A stretch of 64,000 nucleotides of DNA from CBDCGJ01 sp965216645 (GCA_965216645.1 CBDCGJ010000028.1:62001-126000), one strand, 5' to 3'. Counted from the stretch's first letter, positions 7,469 through 16,621 are shown. A program made the numbers and translations. The notes: a model not told the origin generated them from the sequence alone.

Positions 7469-8515
7469 ATGGACATCTATCGAACCGCATTGGCGTTCGC
7501 CAGGCAATTGGAGGCCGAACGCGCGCATCGCCTGGGTGTTTGGGCACTCCGCCTCGGGCTGGGACCAAGGAACTCGCCCGAGGTCGCCCCGGCATTGGCG
7601 CAAAAGCTATGGGGCCTGCATTTCGCCAATCCGGTTGGCCTCGCTGCCGGTTTCGACAAGAATGCCGAAGTTCCTCTGCCGGTTCTGCGCGCCGGTTTCG
7701 GCTTCACGGAAGTCGGCTCGGTCACGCCGCGGCCGCAAGCCGGCAATCCCCAGCCTCGCCTTTTTCGACTGCCGGCCGACGAAGCGGTGATCAATCGCAT
7801 GGGGTTCAACAATGACGGCTTGGCCGAGGTTCGGCAACGGCTCGAACGGTTACCGCCTCACGCCGGCCCCATCGGCGCCAATCTCGGCGCCAACAAGGAG
7901 AATGCGGATCGACCCGACGACTATGTCGCCATGATGCGCGGGCTGCGTTCGCTCGCCGACTATTTCGTCGTCAACATATCAAGTCCGAACACGCCCGGCC
8001 TGCGCGAACTTCAGGGTAAGGCCTATCTTCGCGACCTACTCGATCAAGTCCTGGACGCCCGCGGCGATGTGACCGCGCCCGTGCTCGTTAAGATCGCGCC
8101 GGATTTGACCCCCGCCGATATCGAAGACATTGCCGACTGTTGTCTCGCCTCCGGTATCGACGGCGCGATCGTCTCCAATACCACCGTCGGTTTGCGCGAC
8201 ACACTGCGCGGTGAGCATGCGCGGGAAACCGGCGGTTTGAGCGGTCGGCCGTTGTTTGCGTTGTCGACGGACATTCTGGGGCAAGTCTACCGGGCGACAG
8301 AAGGGAAACTTCCCCTTGTCGGCGTCGGCGGGATCGCCAGCGGTGCGGACGCCTATGGCAAAATCCGTCGCGGCGCCAGCCTGGTGCAGCTCTATACCGC
8401 GTTGATTTATGAAGGCCCTGGATTGGTGCGGCGCATCAACGAGGAGCTTGCCGCTCTGTTGGCCCGCGACGGGTTCGAGAATATTCAGGATGCCGTCGGC
8501 GTGGATGTCGATTGA
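7469..8515 (+). CDS. pyrD: dihydroorotate dehydrogenase (quinone), class 2
   Basis: 348-aa FMN enzyme that oxidises dihydroorotate to orotate with membrane quinone in pyrimidine synthesis. The start at 7469 is set by GGAGGG immediately upstream. The class 2 N-terminal membrane-association helix is present (about 1-45). Other features are PVGLAAGFDKNAEV, the substrate-site INRMGFNN, the catalytic serine region VVNISSPNTPGLRELQ, and the FMN phosphate loop LVGVGGIASGADAYGKIRRG. Length matches class 2. Its 3' end overlaps the convergent MFS gene by 31 bases. Confidence 0.96.
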   Translation: MDIYRTALAFARQLEAERAHRLGVWALRLGLGPRNSPEVAPALAQKLWGLHFANPVGLAAGFDKNAEVPLPVLRAGFGFTEVGSVTPRPQAGNPQPRLFRLPADEAVINRMGFNNDGLAEVRQRLERLPPHAGPIGANLGANKENADRPDDYVAMMRGLRSLADYFVVNISSPNTPGLRELQGKAYLRDLLDQVLDARGDVTAPVLVKIAPDLTPADIEDIADCCLASGIDGAIVSNTTVGLRDTLRGEHARETGGLSGRPLFALSTDILGQVYRATEGKLPLVGVGGIASGADAYGKIRRGASLVQLYTALIYEGPGLVRRINEELAALLARDGFENIQDAVGVDVD

Positions 8516-9723
8516 TCGCCGGACTTGACCTGAGCCAGTTTCGTCGCCACGACCGTGCTGACCCCGAGCAACATGAATAGGGGCACGAAATAAAACAGCA
8601 ATTTCGGCGCGCCTTGATCCAAAATATAGCCGAATAGAAGCGGTGTGATCGCGCCACCCAGATTTAGTCCGGTCGACACAAATCCGAAAACCTTACCCAT
8701 GGCCTGCGGTGGCGTAACCGCCCGGACCAGCATATCCCGCGACGGCATGATCATCCCGTAAAGCAGACCGCCGGTCAGCAGCGCGACCGTGGCAACGATC
8801 GGATTAATCGGATCCTGACCGATCAAGAACACGATAACCGCGGTGGCGAAAAACCCGAGCATGGCGACGCGTTCGTGATGAACCGTGCGGTCGGCGACGT
8901 AACCGCCGAGTAGAATGCCCACCGCGCCGCCGATCAGAAAACCTGTCAGCGCGGCATTCGCCCCTTCGAGGGAAAACCCGTAGCCGGCGACGAAGGCCGA
9001 GACCGAGAAAGTGTTCAGACCGCCCTGCGACATCGAGAGCATTAGAAAAAAGAGAAAGCACATCATGATCGGGAGGGAGAACAGCAGCGCCAGACCGTCC
9101 TTGCCGTTACCTCGCCGTTCGGACGATACCGAGCGTTCGTCGCGGTCCTGCAGATAACGCTGATTGATGAGCACAAAGACGAAGATCGCCAAGCCGAACA
9201 TCCCCGTAACCAGAAGTGCCATCCGCCAACTCGACAACGAAACGATGAACACGGTCGTCGCCGGCGCCACGGCACCGCCGAAAAACCCGGCGAAACTGTG
9301 CAGACTGAACGCGCGGCCCATGCGGGTCTCGTCCACCGACGCGGATAGAATAGAATAGTCGGAAGGGTGGTAAACACTGTTGGCCAGACCGGCCAGCGCC
9401 ATGCAACCGAGCATAACCGGATATACGGGGAACAACCCCATACACAAAAATGCCCCGGCTTCCAACAGCAGCCCGGCCAGCAGAATGCGCCGCGCACCAA
9501 ACCGATCGACGAGGAAGCCAACTGGTACGTCTGAAACTCCCGAGACGATGGCGAATGTGGTGACCAATAATCCGAGCGCCGAATAGCTGACGCCAAGAGA
9601 CTCTTGCAGCAGCGGGAACATCGGCGGCAGCACCAGCAAATAGTAATGGCTGATGAAATGGGCCGCGCCGATCGCGCCCAGCACCCGAGGAGCGGAACTC
9701 TTGGTCGTTGCGGAAGTCGTCAT
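8485..9723 (-). CDS. MFS transporter, fosmidomycin-resistance-like
   Basis: 412-aa major facilitator with about 12 predicted membrane segments. The loop 2-3 signature is VGFLVDRFGARRILLAG. The transmembrane 4 motif SVYHPSDYSILSASV resembles the YHP motif of the FSR (fosmidomycin resistance) branch. A charged central loop (QDRDERSVSSERRGNGKDG) separates the halves. The substrate is unknown. It is convergent with pyrD, and the GST gene lies just upstream on the same strand with a 66-base gap, so the two may be co-transcribed. Confidence 0.85.
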   Translation of the reverse strand: MTTSATTKSSAPRVLGAIGAAHFISHYYLLVLPPMFPLLQESLGVSYSALGLLVTTFAIVSGVSDVPVGFLVDRFGARRILLAGLLLEAGAFLCMGLFPVYPVMLGCMALAGLANSVYHPSDYSILSASVDETRMGRAFSLHSFAGFFGGAVAPATTVFIVSLSSWRMALLVTGMFGLAIFVFVLINQRYLQDRDERSVSSERRGNGKDGLALLFSLPIMMCFLFFLMLSMSQGGLNTFSVSAFVAGYGFSLEGANAALTGFLIGGAVGILLGGYVADRTVHHERVAMLGFFATAVIVFLIGQDPINPIVATVALLTGGLLYGMIMPSRDMLVRAVTPPQAMGKVFGFVSTGLNLGGAITPLLFGYILDQGAPKLLFYFVPLFMLLGVSTVVATKLAQVKSGDQSTSTPTAS

Positions 9724-9789
9724 GGCGCCTTACTGCCCTGCCGCCGTTGGCTTGTCACGCGCAAATCGCGCATGGGTGCCATTCGCCGC

Positions 9790-10797
9790 TCACGCCGCCA
9801 GGGTCGAGAGGCAAGCGGTTTCCTCCAACAGGGGCGCCAGGTTTTCGCGTGCCGCGGGCGGCAGTTCGGCATACGCCTCCCGCAGCCAGGTCAGGCATTT
9901 GATTTGATAGCCAAACACGGCCTGACTGTAGGGCTTGCCCCGAATCTCCAAACTCAGGCGATCTTCGCCGCGGGCCGCCGCCGCCGCGTTGGCGCGCAGG
10001 AAGGGGAAGTAGCTGTCGCCCGCCAGACGCAACATCTCGACCACGCCGTCGCGCGGCGGCTTTGCCGGATCGCGCCACTCGCCTTCGCAACCGGACGCAT
10101 CGTCGAGCCAGCGGACCCAATCGGCGACGATCTGCGCCTCCTTGCGCATCACCGACATCGGCGTCGGATCGTCGGCCAAGGTCTTGAGCTGTCCGAACCA
10201 GGCGAAGTCCGCGGCGCTTGGGCGGCCGCCGAACAGGAACTGCCGTTGCGGCACCACGTCTTTGAAAATCGACAGAATGCGATGATAGCTCTCCTCGATC
10301 ACCGGTGCGTTTTCCGGAGCGCAGCCGACCAGAGCCATGCGGCCGATCTGGCGCACGCGGATGCCGGCCACCGCCTCTTCATAGGCCTTGCCGACCAGCG
10401 CCGGATTGGCGTCATGCACGATCCAGCGGCTGCAATAATCCTGATCGACCTCCCGCGCCCAGCGATAGAGGAACATCGCCTTGGTGCCCCATTCGTCGGC
10501 GATATCCTCGATCAGGGCGCAAAGAAAGGCCTGCGCCGGGTCTGGCGGGATCACCGAGCGTTCGCCGGGATGGCGTTGTTCCAGCATCTGGATAAGAAAC
10601 GTCGAATCCATGTGATAGCTGCCGTCATCCGGCAATTGCAGAACCGGAATCAGCTGCGGCTTTAGATGGGCCAATTGCTCGCGCCATTCCGGCGTCCGCA
10701 TATACCAATCGAACGGCAGGCGCCGGTATCGCATCAGTGCCCGCATCTTCATAGAGTAAGGCGACCCATTGCCGCCGATCAGTTTGTACCGCTGCAT
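9790..10797 (-). CDS. glutathione S-transferase family protein
   Basis: 335-aa protein with an N-terminal thioredoxin-like GST domain (about 1-80): LIGGNGSPYSMKMRALMRYR carries the catalytic-type Ser/Tyr region, and IPVLQLPDDGSYHMDSTFLI is the cis-Pro plus glutathione-binding (D/E)S motif. An all-alpha C-terminal domain follows and is longer than in typical GSTs of about 210 aa. Probable roles are conjugation or isomerisation of small molecules or detoxification. It lies upstream of the MFS gene on the same strand and is divergent from the acyl-CoA dehydrogenase pair. The substrate cannot be read from the sequence. Confidence 0.85.
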   Translation of the reverse strand: MQRYKLIGGNGSPYSMKMRALMRYRRLPFDWYMRTPEWREQLAHLKPQLIPVLQLPDDGSYHMDSTFLIQMLEQRHPGERSVIPPDPAQAFLCALIEDIADEWGTKAMFLYRWAREVDQDYCSRWIVHDANPALVGKAYEEAVAGIRVRQIGRMALVGCAPENAPVIEESYHRILSIFKDVVPQRQFLFGGRPSAADFAWFGQLKTLADDPTPMSVMRKEAQIVADWVRWLDDASGCEGEWRDPAKPPRDGVVEMLRLAGDSYFPFLRANAAAAARGEDRLSLEIRGKPYSQAVFGYQIKCLTWLREAYAELPPAARENLAPLLEETACLSTLAA

Positions 10798-10905
10798 GGC
10801 TGATCCCGCCTTTACCGAATTTGCTGTTGGATTTATGAATGAAGGAGTGGCTGGACCTTACGCGGTTCGCCCGCCCACCGCAAACATCCTGCCCGGAGTT
10901 CCATA

Positions 10906-12102
10906 ATGAACCGACACGAAGCGCCCGATCTTGCCGCGTTCCGCGCGGAAGTGCGCGCCTTCATCGCAGAAAACTTGCCGAAAGATATTCTCGAGACGAT
11001 GCAAAGTGGCCGCCTCGGCAGCGCCGAGCAAAGCCAGCGTTGGCAGCGCATTCTGCACGAAAAAGGTTGGGTCGCGCCGAATTGGCCAGTGGAACTAGGC
11101 GGCGTCGAATGGACACCCATGCAGCGCAATATCTTCGAGGAGGAATGCGCCCTCGGCGATTGTCCGCCGCTCGACCCGATGGGACTGGCGATGATCGGAC
11201 CGCTGATCATCGCCCATGGCACGCAGGAACAGAAAGACTTCTATCTACCGAAAATTCTGCGCTCCGAGGAGAAGTGGTGCCAAGGCTATTCGGAACCTGG
11301 CTCCGGCTCCGACCTCGCCTCCTTGCAGACCCGCGCCGTGCGGGACGGCGACGACTATGTCGTCAACGGCACAAAGATTTGGACCTCCGGTGCCCAATCG
11401 GCGGACCGAATTTTCTGTCTGGTGCGGACGGATCCCGATGCGAAACCGCAGGAAGGCATCTCCCTGCTGCTCATCGATATGAAGACCCCCGGCCTGACGG
11501 TCCGACCGATCATCGGTCTCAACGAGATGCATTTCTTCAATCAAATTTTTTTGGATAATGTGCGCGTCCCCGTCGCCAACCGCGTTGGCGAGGAGAACAA
11601 AGGCTGGGGCCTGGGCAAGGAAGTACTCGGCAGCGAACGCTTCCAACTCTCCCGCACCGGCGAGAACAAACGCCTGCTGCGGCGCCTCAAGGAGATTGCG
11701 GCGCAAGAAGATGGCGACAGCGGCCCCTTGATCGAGACGGACTGGTTCCGCCGCAAGATGGGTCGGGCGGAAGTCCGCTTGAAGGCGCTCGACTACACCA
11801 AGCTCCGTTTCATGGCGAAACTGGCGGCGGGCGAACCGATCGGGCCGGAAGTTTCCATGCTGAAGCTGCAAGGCAGCGAGCTGATCCAGACTCTCGACGA
11901 ATTGCTGTTGGAAGCGGTGAGCCATTATGGCTTGCCCTACGATCCGGATTGGATGCTGGCGCCCAGCAACGAGGCGCCGATCGGCGCGGACTATGCCGGC
12001 ACCCTGTCGGCCAACCGGTTCCGCCACAAAGGCTACACCATCGCCGGCGGCTCCAGCGAGGTTCAGCGCACCATCATCGCCAAGCGCGTTCTGGGATTGT
12101 AG
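10906..12102 (+). CDS. acyl-CoA dehydrogenase family protein
   Basis: 398-aa FAD flavoprotein that introduces an alpha,beta double bond into an acyl-CoA. The N-terminal alpha domain is followed by the middle beta domain with WCQGYSEPGSGSDLASLQT and WTSGAQSADRIFCLVRT (FAD and substrate contacts), and a C-terminal alpha domain ending with GGSSEVQRTIIAKRVLG, the conserved ACAD tail. A GGAG lies 9 bases before the ATG. The second acyl-CoA dehydrogenase follows after 10 bases. Adjacent unequal pairs like this often form heteromeric dehydrogenases for bulky substrates such as steroid side chains (FadE-type alpha2beta2), which is the likeliest arrangement here. Confidence 0.92.
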   Translation: MNRHEAPDLAAFRAEVRAFIAENLPKDILETMQSGRLGSAEQSQRWQRILHEKGWVAPNWPVELGGVEWTPMQRNIFEEECALGDCPPLDPMGLAMIGPLIIAHGTQEQKDFYLPKILRSEEKWCQGYSEPGSGSDLASLQTRAVRDGDDYVVNGTKIWTSGAQSADRIFCLVRTDPDAKPQEGISLLLIDMKTPGLTVRPIIGLNEMHFFNQIFLDNVRVPVANRVGEENKGWGLGKEVLGSERFQLSRTGENKRLLRRLKEIAAQEDGDSGPLIETDWFRRKMGRAEVRLKALDYTKLRFMAKLAAGEPIGPEVSMLKLQGSELIQTLDELLLEAVSHYGLPYDPDWMLAPSNEAPIGADYAGTLSANRFRHKGYTIAGGSSEVQRTIIAKRVLGL

Positions 12103-12112
12103 GAGACAGCCG

Positions 12113-13240
12113 ATGGATTTCTCCCTGCCGGAAGAATTGGTCATGCTGCGCGACGGCGTCGACCGATTTGTCGAGCAGAATAACGATTTCGAAACCCGGC
12201 GCGCGCATGTCGCCGGCGCCGACGGATTCTCGCGCGACACTTGGTCGAGTTTCGCCGAACTGGGCTGGCTCGCCGCCACTTTACCGGAACAAGAGGGCGG
12301 CATGGCCTTCGACGCGCGGGCCGACATGGTGATCCTGGAAAGCATGGGTAGAGGCCTGGCGACGGTTCCCTATCTGCCCAGCGTCGTCATGGCCGGCGGA
12401 TTGATCGCCCGCCATGGCAGTGCGGCACAACGCCGTGCGGTACTGCCGGGATTGGCCGCGGGCGAGCTGTTGTTGAGCCTCGCCCATGCGGAGCCAGGCA
12501 TCCGCCACGACTGGCGCCGCCTGCGAACGAGCGCGCGTGCCGAGGGCGCGGACTTCGTGATCGACGGCCGCAAAGGCGTGGTGTTGAATGGCGATAGCGC
12601 CGACCGCATTATCATCCCGGCACGCACGAGCGGCGATGCCGGCACATCCGACGGGATCACGCTGTTTCTGATCGATGTCTCGGTGGACGGCCTAACCCGC
12701 CGGCCCTATCGAACCTATGATGGCGGCCGCGCGGCGGAGTTGGAATTGACCGATCTGCGGGTATCCGCCGATGCGATCGTCGGCGAACGAGATCAAGGCG
12801 GGTCTCTACTGGCCGAAGCCATCGACCGCGCCACCGCCGGAATTTGCGCCGAAGCGGTGGGCGCGATGGACCGGCTGTTCGATCTGACCCTGGAACATCT
12901 CAAGACCCGGCGCCAATTCGGCCGCCCTCTCGGCAACTTTCAAGCCCTGCAGTTTCGCATGGCCGACCTTTATATGGCGCTGGAGAATGCACGCTCCATG
13001 GCCTTTGCCGCTACCCTCGCGCTCGACGATCCGGACCCGGTGTCGCGCGGTCGGGAAGTCTCCGCGGCGAAGATCCAGATCAACGATTCGGCGCATCTGA
13101 TCGGACGTCAAGGCGTTCAGCTGCATGGCGCCATCGCCATCACCGACGAACTGCCGGCGGCCCATTACTACAAACGCCTCTCCGCCATCGCCGCCCTGTT
13201 CGGCGGCAGCGACGACCACCTGACCCGCATGATCGCTTAA
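12113..13240 (+). CDS. acyl-CoA dehydrogenase family protein, second subunit
   Basis: 375-aa ACAD-fold protein starting MDFSLPEELVMLRDGVDRF after AGGAGA; a longer open frame into the preceding gene is not needed. The middle domain is divergent (LAHAEPGIRHDWRRLRT), and the FAD-binding Ser/Thr pattern seen in the upstream paralogue is weaker. The C-terminal domain retains LKTRRQFGRPLGNFQALQFR and HGAIAITDELPAAHYYKRL. I read it as the partner subunit of the preceding dehydrogenase. In heteromeric ACADs only one subunit carries the catalytic base and FAD site is shared. The pair is followed by a TetR-type regulator and an enoyl-CoA hydratase, which suggests a beta-oxidation-like pathway. Confidence 0.88.
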   Translation: MDFSLPEELVMLRDGVDRFVEQNNDFETRRAHVAGADGFSRDTWSSFAELGWLAATLPEQEGGMAFDARADMVILESMGRGLATVPYLPSVVMAGGLIARHGSAAQRRAVLPGLAAGELLLSLAHAEPGIRHDWRRLRTSARAEGADFVIDGRKGVVLNGDSADRIIIPARTSGDAGTSDGITLFLIDVSVDGLTRRPYRTYDGGRAAELELTDLRVSADAIVGERDQGGSLLAEAIDRATAGICAEAVGAMDRLFDLTLEHLKTRRQFGRPLGNFQALQFRMADLYMALENARSMAFAATLALDDPDPVSRGREVSAAKIQINDSAHLIGRQGVQLHGAIAITDELPAAHYYKRLSAIAALFGGSDDHLTRMIA

Positions 13241-13260
13241 TCCGTTATCGCTTATTTTTC

Positions 13261-13333
13261 TAAGGTGTCAGACTATTTTTTAGACCTTTAAACTATTTGA
13301 AATTAACGACGAAAAATTTAGTCTGACACCTTA
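13261..13333. repeat. 15-bp perfect inverted repeat, REP-like or terminator
   Basis: TAAGGTGTCAGACTA (13261-13275) and its exact reverse complement (13319-13333) enclose a 43-base AT-rich core. The similarity continues imperfectly inward with T-rich and A-rich stretches. It sits 21 bases after the acyl-CoA dehydrogenase stop. The GTGTCAGACTA wording resembles arms of REP-type palindromes, and a related GGGGTCAGACC string occurs at about 22125. It may also act as a transcription terminator. Confidence 0.55.
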
Positions 13334-13650
13334 TATATATTTTTTCGGCAATAAGCCTTGAAAATGAACGTCGTTTAATTATCTATTAATCAGTGCTCAA
13401 TTAGTCTTGTTTGGAGTTTGGTAATTCGTACCGCGTAACCTTTCCCCAAGGCGGGCGGGCCGTCTTTACGTCGCCCCTTTCGAGACGGTTCGCCTACGCC
13501 CGTCGGTCCAGTGCGGTTCCGCCGCCAGTCGTCGTCCTCGTCTGACTGGCGCGGCCGCCTGGACCGGTGGCGTTTTCAAAGAAATCTAGCTCTACCTCCA
13601 CGATCCGATGGATGCTAAACAATGATCAATTGGGACGGCGGGGCGCGGTA
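13334..13650. other. gene-free spacer with a nested inverted repeat
   Basis: About 320 bases before the TetR-type gene. The first part is AT-rich. The second part holds a nested palindrome: GGTCCAG (13505-13511) pairs with CTGGACC (13559-13565), and inside it GCCAGTC (13524-13530) pairs with GACTGGC (13544-13550). I see no coding region or recognisable RNA family. It could be an operator region for the TetR gene or part of a dispersed repeat. Confidence 0.4.
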
Positions 13651-14265
13651 ATGGCGCGACGATATGACCACAGCCGAGAAGAGTTACGGGCCATGATCCT
13701 TCAGGCCGCCGGCGATATCGTCGCCGAGCAGGCGCTGCGTGGTCTTTCGGCCCGCAAGGTGGCCGGCCGGATCGGCTATACCGTCGGTACGATCTATAAC
13801 TTTTTCGACAATCTCGACGACCTGATCGTCCACGTGAATGCCGAGATGCTCGATCGTCTGGAAGATGTCTTGGCGAAAATCGAGCCCGATCCCGATGTCG
13901 TGGCGTCGCTGAAGAGCCTGGCGCGCGCCTATGTCGCCTTTATCGAGGCCCACCCCCATCGCTGGAACATGCTGTTCGATCACCGTCTGCCACCCGGCCA
14001 GACTTTGCCGGACTGGTATCAGATTAAGATCGCCCATCTGTTGGCCCGTCTCGATACGGTGCTGAAGCCGCTCTTCGCGGATCCGAACGATCCCGCCTTG
14101 GCCCGGGCCAGCCGCACCCTTTGGGCGTCTCTGCACGGTATCGTCTCGCTAGCGGAAGCCAACAAGCTGGATGTGGTCAAGATCGAAAAGCCCACGGAGT
14201 TGGCGGACTCGCTCATCGAAAATTTTGTCGCGGGCCTGAAGGCACGCCGAAGAACGCATTCTTAA
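13651..14265 (+). CDS. TetR/AcrR family transcriptional regulator (WHG-type C-terminal domain)
   Basis: 204-aa repressor. The N-terminal HTH (about 1-60) has REELRAMILQAAGDIVAEQA and the recognition region SARKVAGRIGYTVGTIYNFF. The C-terminal ligand domain contains TLWASLHGIVSLAEANKL, typical of the WHG subfamily. I set the start at 13651 (MARRYDHSREEL); two in-frame Met codons upstream would add a non-family N-terminus. It lies between the acyl-CoA dehydrogenase pair and the convergent enoyl-CoA hydratase, so it probably responds to an acyl-CoA or related ligand and controls these genes. That role is inferred from position. Confidence 0.87.
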   Translation: MARRYDHSREELRAMILQAAGDIVAEQALRGLSARKVAGRIGYTVGTIYNFFDNLDDLIVHVNAEMLDRLEDVLAKIEPDPDVVASLKSLARAYVAFIEAHPHRWNMLFDHRLPPGQTLPDWYQIKIAHLLARLDTVLKPLFADPNDPALARASRTLWASLHGIVSLAEANKLDVVKIEKPTELADSLIENFVAGLKARRRTHS

Positions 14266-14292
14266 CTCATTCGGCGGCAACGAAAGTTGGTT

Positions 14293-15126
14293 TTAATTGC
14301 CGGTAAACGCCGGCGCCCGTTTCTCCTGCCAAGCGGCGATGCCTTCGCGAAAGTCATCGGATTCCAGTGCCACCGCGGTTTCCCGCACCGCCTCTGCGAC
14401 CGCTTCGTCGACGCCTTGGCTCAAGCCGCGATAGACCAGTTGCTTGGCGATCCGGGTCGATCTCGGCGATATTCCCTCGACGATGTTTGCCGCATAACTG
14501 CTGACGGCGTCCATCAACGTCTCCCCCGGCACCACATAGTCGACGAGACCGATGTCCGACGCCTCGTCCGCCAGGACCATGCGGGAGGAGTAGATCATGT
14601 CCAGCGCCTTCGCCGGCCCGACAATCTTCGGCAACAGCCAGGCTAGTCCATATTCCGGTATCAACCCCCGCTTGGCGAAAGCGGTGGAGAATTTGACGCT
14701 GTCGGCGGCGAAGCGAATATCGCAATAGATCGCCATAACCAAGCCGACGCCGACAGCCGGTCCGTTGATCGCCGCAATCAAGGGCTTTGGCGCCGTCGCC
14801 AGATAGGCGTATTTCGCTTCGAAACCCGTCGGCAGATCGAGGCCGCCCGGGATCGCGCCATTGACTGGTAGGTCCATGGTCTCGCTACGCCGACCGGCGG
14901 CGGAGGCGGAAAGACGCGCCGCATCGGCACCGGCGCAGAATCCCCGGCCGGCGCCGGTCAATACGATAACGCGTACATTCTCATCGTCGGATGCCTGCGC
15001 CACCGCATCGCGGATTTCGCCGTTCATGCGATTGGTCATCGCGTTCATCCGGTGGGGACGATTCATGGTTACCGTCGCGATCCCCGCGTCGACCCGATAA
15101 ATGATTTCTTCATACAAATTGCGCAT
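14293..15126 (-). CDS. enoyl-CoA hydratase/isomerase family protein
   Basis: 277-aa crotonase-fold enzyme. The N-terminal TVTMNRPHRMNAMTNRMNGE and the oxyanion-hole segment TGAGRGFCAGADAARLSA are present, as is the second oxyanion region AAINGPAVGVGLVMAIYCDI. The position of the first catalytic Glu reads FAKRGLIPEYGLAWLLPKIV, which keeps an E in PEYG. Members hydrate trans-2-enoyl-CoAs or isomerise double bonds. It is convergent with the TetR-type gene and near two acyl-CoA dehydrogenases, consistent with a shared acyl-CoA degradation route. The exact substrate is not evident. Confidence 0.9.
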   Translation of the reverse strand: MRNLYEEIIYRVDAGIATVTMNRPHRMNAMTNRMNGEIRDAVAQASDDENVRVIVLTGAGRGFCAGADAARLSASAAGRRSETMDLPVNGAIPGGLDLPTGFEAKYAYLATAPKPLIAAINGPAVGVGLVMAIYCDIRFAADSVKFSTAFAKRGLIPEYGLAWLLPKIVGPAKALDMIYSSRMVLADEASDIGLVDYVVPGETLMDAVSSYAANIVEGISPRSTRIAKQLVYRGLSQGVDEAVAEAVRETAVALESDDFREGIAAWQEKRAPAFTGN

Positions 15127-15217
15127 AGTTCACCCAAATTGCGTTTAGTCACGTCGCCGCACCATAAAGGGTGCGGGCGTGAATTGGTATGTGTATCGGC
15201 GCGAACGTCAGGAAACG

Positions 15218-16570
15218 ATGCTTGGTCGTCTAAAGAAATTGTTTGTGACATTTGCCGATAACGCCGTTCCGCTGCAGGTCGGCAATCGGGAGATCATTGT
15301 CGCCAAGGCGAGCAGCGTGACGGTCACGATTGTCTGCTGCGCGGCGACCGCGGTTTTGGTCCTGTATCCCTACTATTTGATGCATGGCTCGATCGGTGCA
15401 ATCGAGCTTTCGGTACTGATGAGCTTCCTGGTTTTCGCGGCCTTCAGTCTGTATTGGTTTAAGATCGCCGGCGACACATCGCAAACGATCGCGCTGTTCT
15501 GCTACCCCTCCGTGATCAGCTTTACGGTCTGGGGCTACTTCGCCGGCGGTATCTACTCGCCGTTGTTGATCTGGAATGTGACGATCCTGGGGATCATGAG
15601 CTTCGTCGATGACCGCAAGATCATTATCGGCGCGGCGCTATTGGTCGTACTGTCCGTCATCGCCATGTTTGTGGCCGAGGTCATGGCCTGGGTACCGGCA
15701 AACATGTATTCGGGCGAGGAATTGCCCTATCTGTTCTTCCTGTCGGCGGCGACCGCGGTCATTTACTGGACCTTTTTGGTGCTCGACCGGCTGATCAGCC
15801 GCCAAGTTTACGAACGCAAACTGGTCGACATGGCGAAAGCGGCGGAAGCGGCGAGCCGGGCCAAAAGCGAATTCCTCTCGACCATGAGCCATGAAATGCG
15901 GACACCACTCAACGCCGTGACCGGCATGTCGGAAGTCCTGCTGCTGACAAACCTCGACGATCGGCAATGTCGGGCCGCCGAGCATATCAAAGAGGCGGGC
16001 AGCGAGCTGTTGTCCCGGGTCGAGAATATGCTGGAAATCAGTTACTTCGATAGTGGCCGGGGCCAGTTGAACTGCAACAACTTCGCAATAGAAGATCTGG
16101 TTCGAGGGGCCGTCGAAGTCATTCAAGCCGAAATCGAAGCAAAAGACCTACAGCTCTCGATCGAGATTTCCGACGATCTTGCGAATTTCTATTCGGCCGA
16201 CACGGATCGTCTAAGTCGGGTGATCAAGAGCCTGTTGGACAATGCGATGAAGTTCACGGAGCAGGGAACGATAACCGTTAAGATTTGGCCGCGGGAAAAA
16301 CGTCCCGATCATCATATTGTCGCGTTCGAGTTTATCGATACCGGCTTGGGCGTGGCGCCGGATCGGCAAAGCATTATTTTCAAAGCCTTTACGCAAGCCG
16401 ATTCCTCGCTGACCCGGGAACATGAAGGCGCGGGATTGGGACTGGCGGTCAGCCAACTGATCGTGAACGCGATGGGCAGCGAAATCATTGTCGAATCGGA
16501 ACTTGGTGTTGGCAGCAAGTTCCATTTCGATCTGGTATTGCCGGTCAAGGACACACTGCCAAACGCATAG
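15218..16570 (+). CDS. membrane sensor histidine kinase (orphan)
   Basis: 450-aa kinase with about six hydrophobic segments in the first 195 residues, no large periplasmic domain, then HisKA and HATPase_c. The phosphoacceptor is His225 in EFLSTMSHEMRTPLN. The ATP-binding domain has the N box LLDNAMKFTE, the G1 box DTGLGVAPD and the G2 box GAGLGLAVSQLI. The start at 15218 follows AGGAAACG; the GTG 39 bases upstream lacks a good signal. No response regulator is adjacent. Its closest neighbour in the window is the convergent kinase at 16622-18049, with the same architecture. A signal within the membrane is likely but unidentified. Confidence 0.9.
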   Translation: MLGRLKKLFVTFADNAVPLQVGNREIIVAKASSVTVTIVCCAATAVLVLYPYYLMHGSIGAIELSVLMSFLVFAAFSLYWFKIAGDTSQTIALFCYPSVISFTVWGYFAGGIYSPLLIWNVTILGIMSFVDDRKIIIGAALLVVLSVIAMFVAEVMAWVPANMYSGEELPYLFFLSAATAVIYWTFLVLDRLISRQVYERKLVDMAKAAEAASRAKSEFLSTMSHEMRTPLNAVTGMSEVLLLTNLDDRQCRAAEHIKEAGSELLSRVENMLEISYFDSGRGQLNCNNFAIEDLVRGAVEVIQAEIEAKDLQLSIEISDDLANFYSADTDRLSRVIKSLLDNAMKFTEQGTITVKIWPREKRPDHHIVAFEFIDTGLGVAPDRQSIIFKAFTQADSSLTREHEGAGLGLAVSQLIVNAMGSEIIVESELGVGSKFHFDLVLPVKDTLPNA

Positions 16571-16575
16571 GACTG

Positions 16576-16608
16576 ATACCAACTTTCGACGATAGCGAAA
16601 GTTGGTAT
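16576..16608. terminator. stem-loop between convergent kinase genes
   Basis: ATACCAACTTTCG (16576-16588) and CGAAAGTTGGTAT (16596-16608) form a perfect 13-bp stem with a 7-base loop, located 6 bases after one kinase stop and 14 bases before the other. There is no T tract, so intrinsic termination is uncertain. The position between convergent genes suggests a bidirectional termination or mRNA-end function. Confidence 0.55.
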
Positions 16609-16621
16609 GAGCCGTCTACCG

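Noticed and set aside
10801..10830. Possible fourth RpoE-type promoter (TGATCC) before the acyl-CoA dehydrogenases
   Set aside because: The -35 matches but the -10 reads TGTTGG without the CGTA found in the three accepted sites; probably chance.
11245..12345. 366-codon minus-strand open frame opposite the acyl-CoA dehydrogenases
   Set aside because: Antisense to two well-supported dehydrogenases and without domain features.
14278..14292. Partial copy of the CGAAAGTTGGT arm seen in the kinase stem-loop
   Set aside because: Only 11 bases match and there is no partner arm, so a repeat cannot be claimed.
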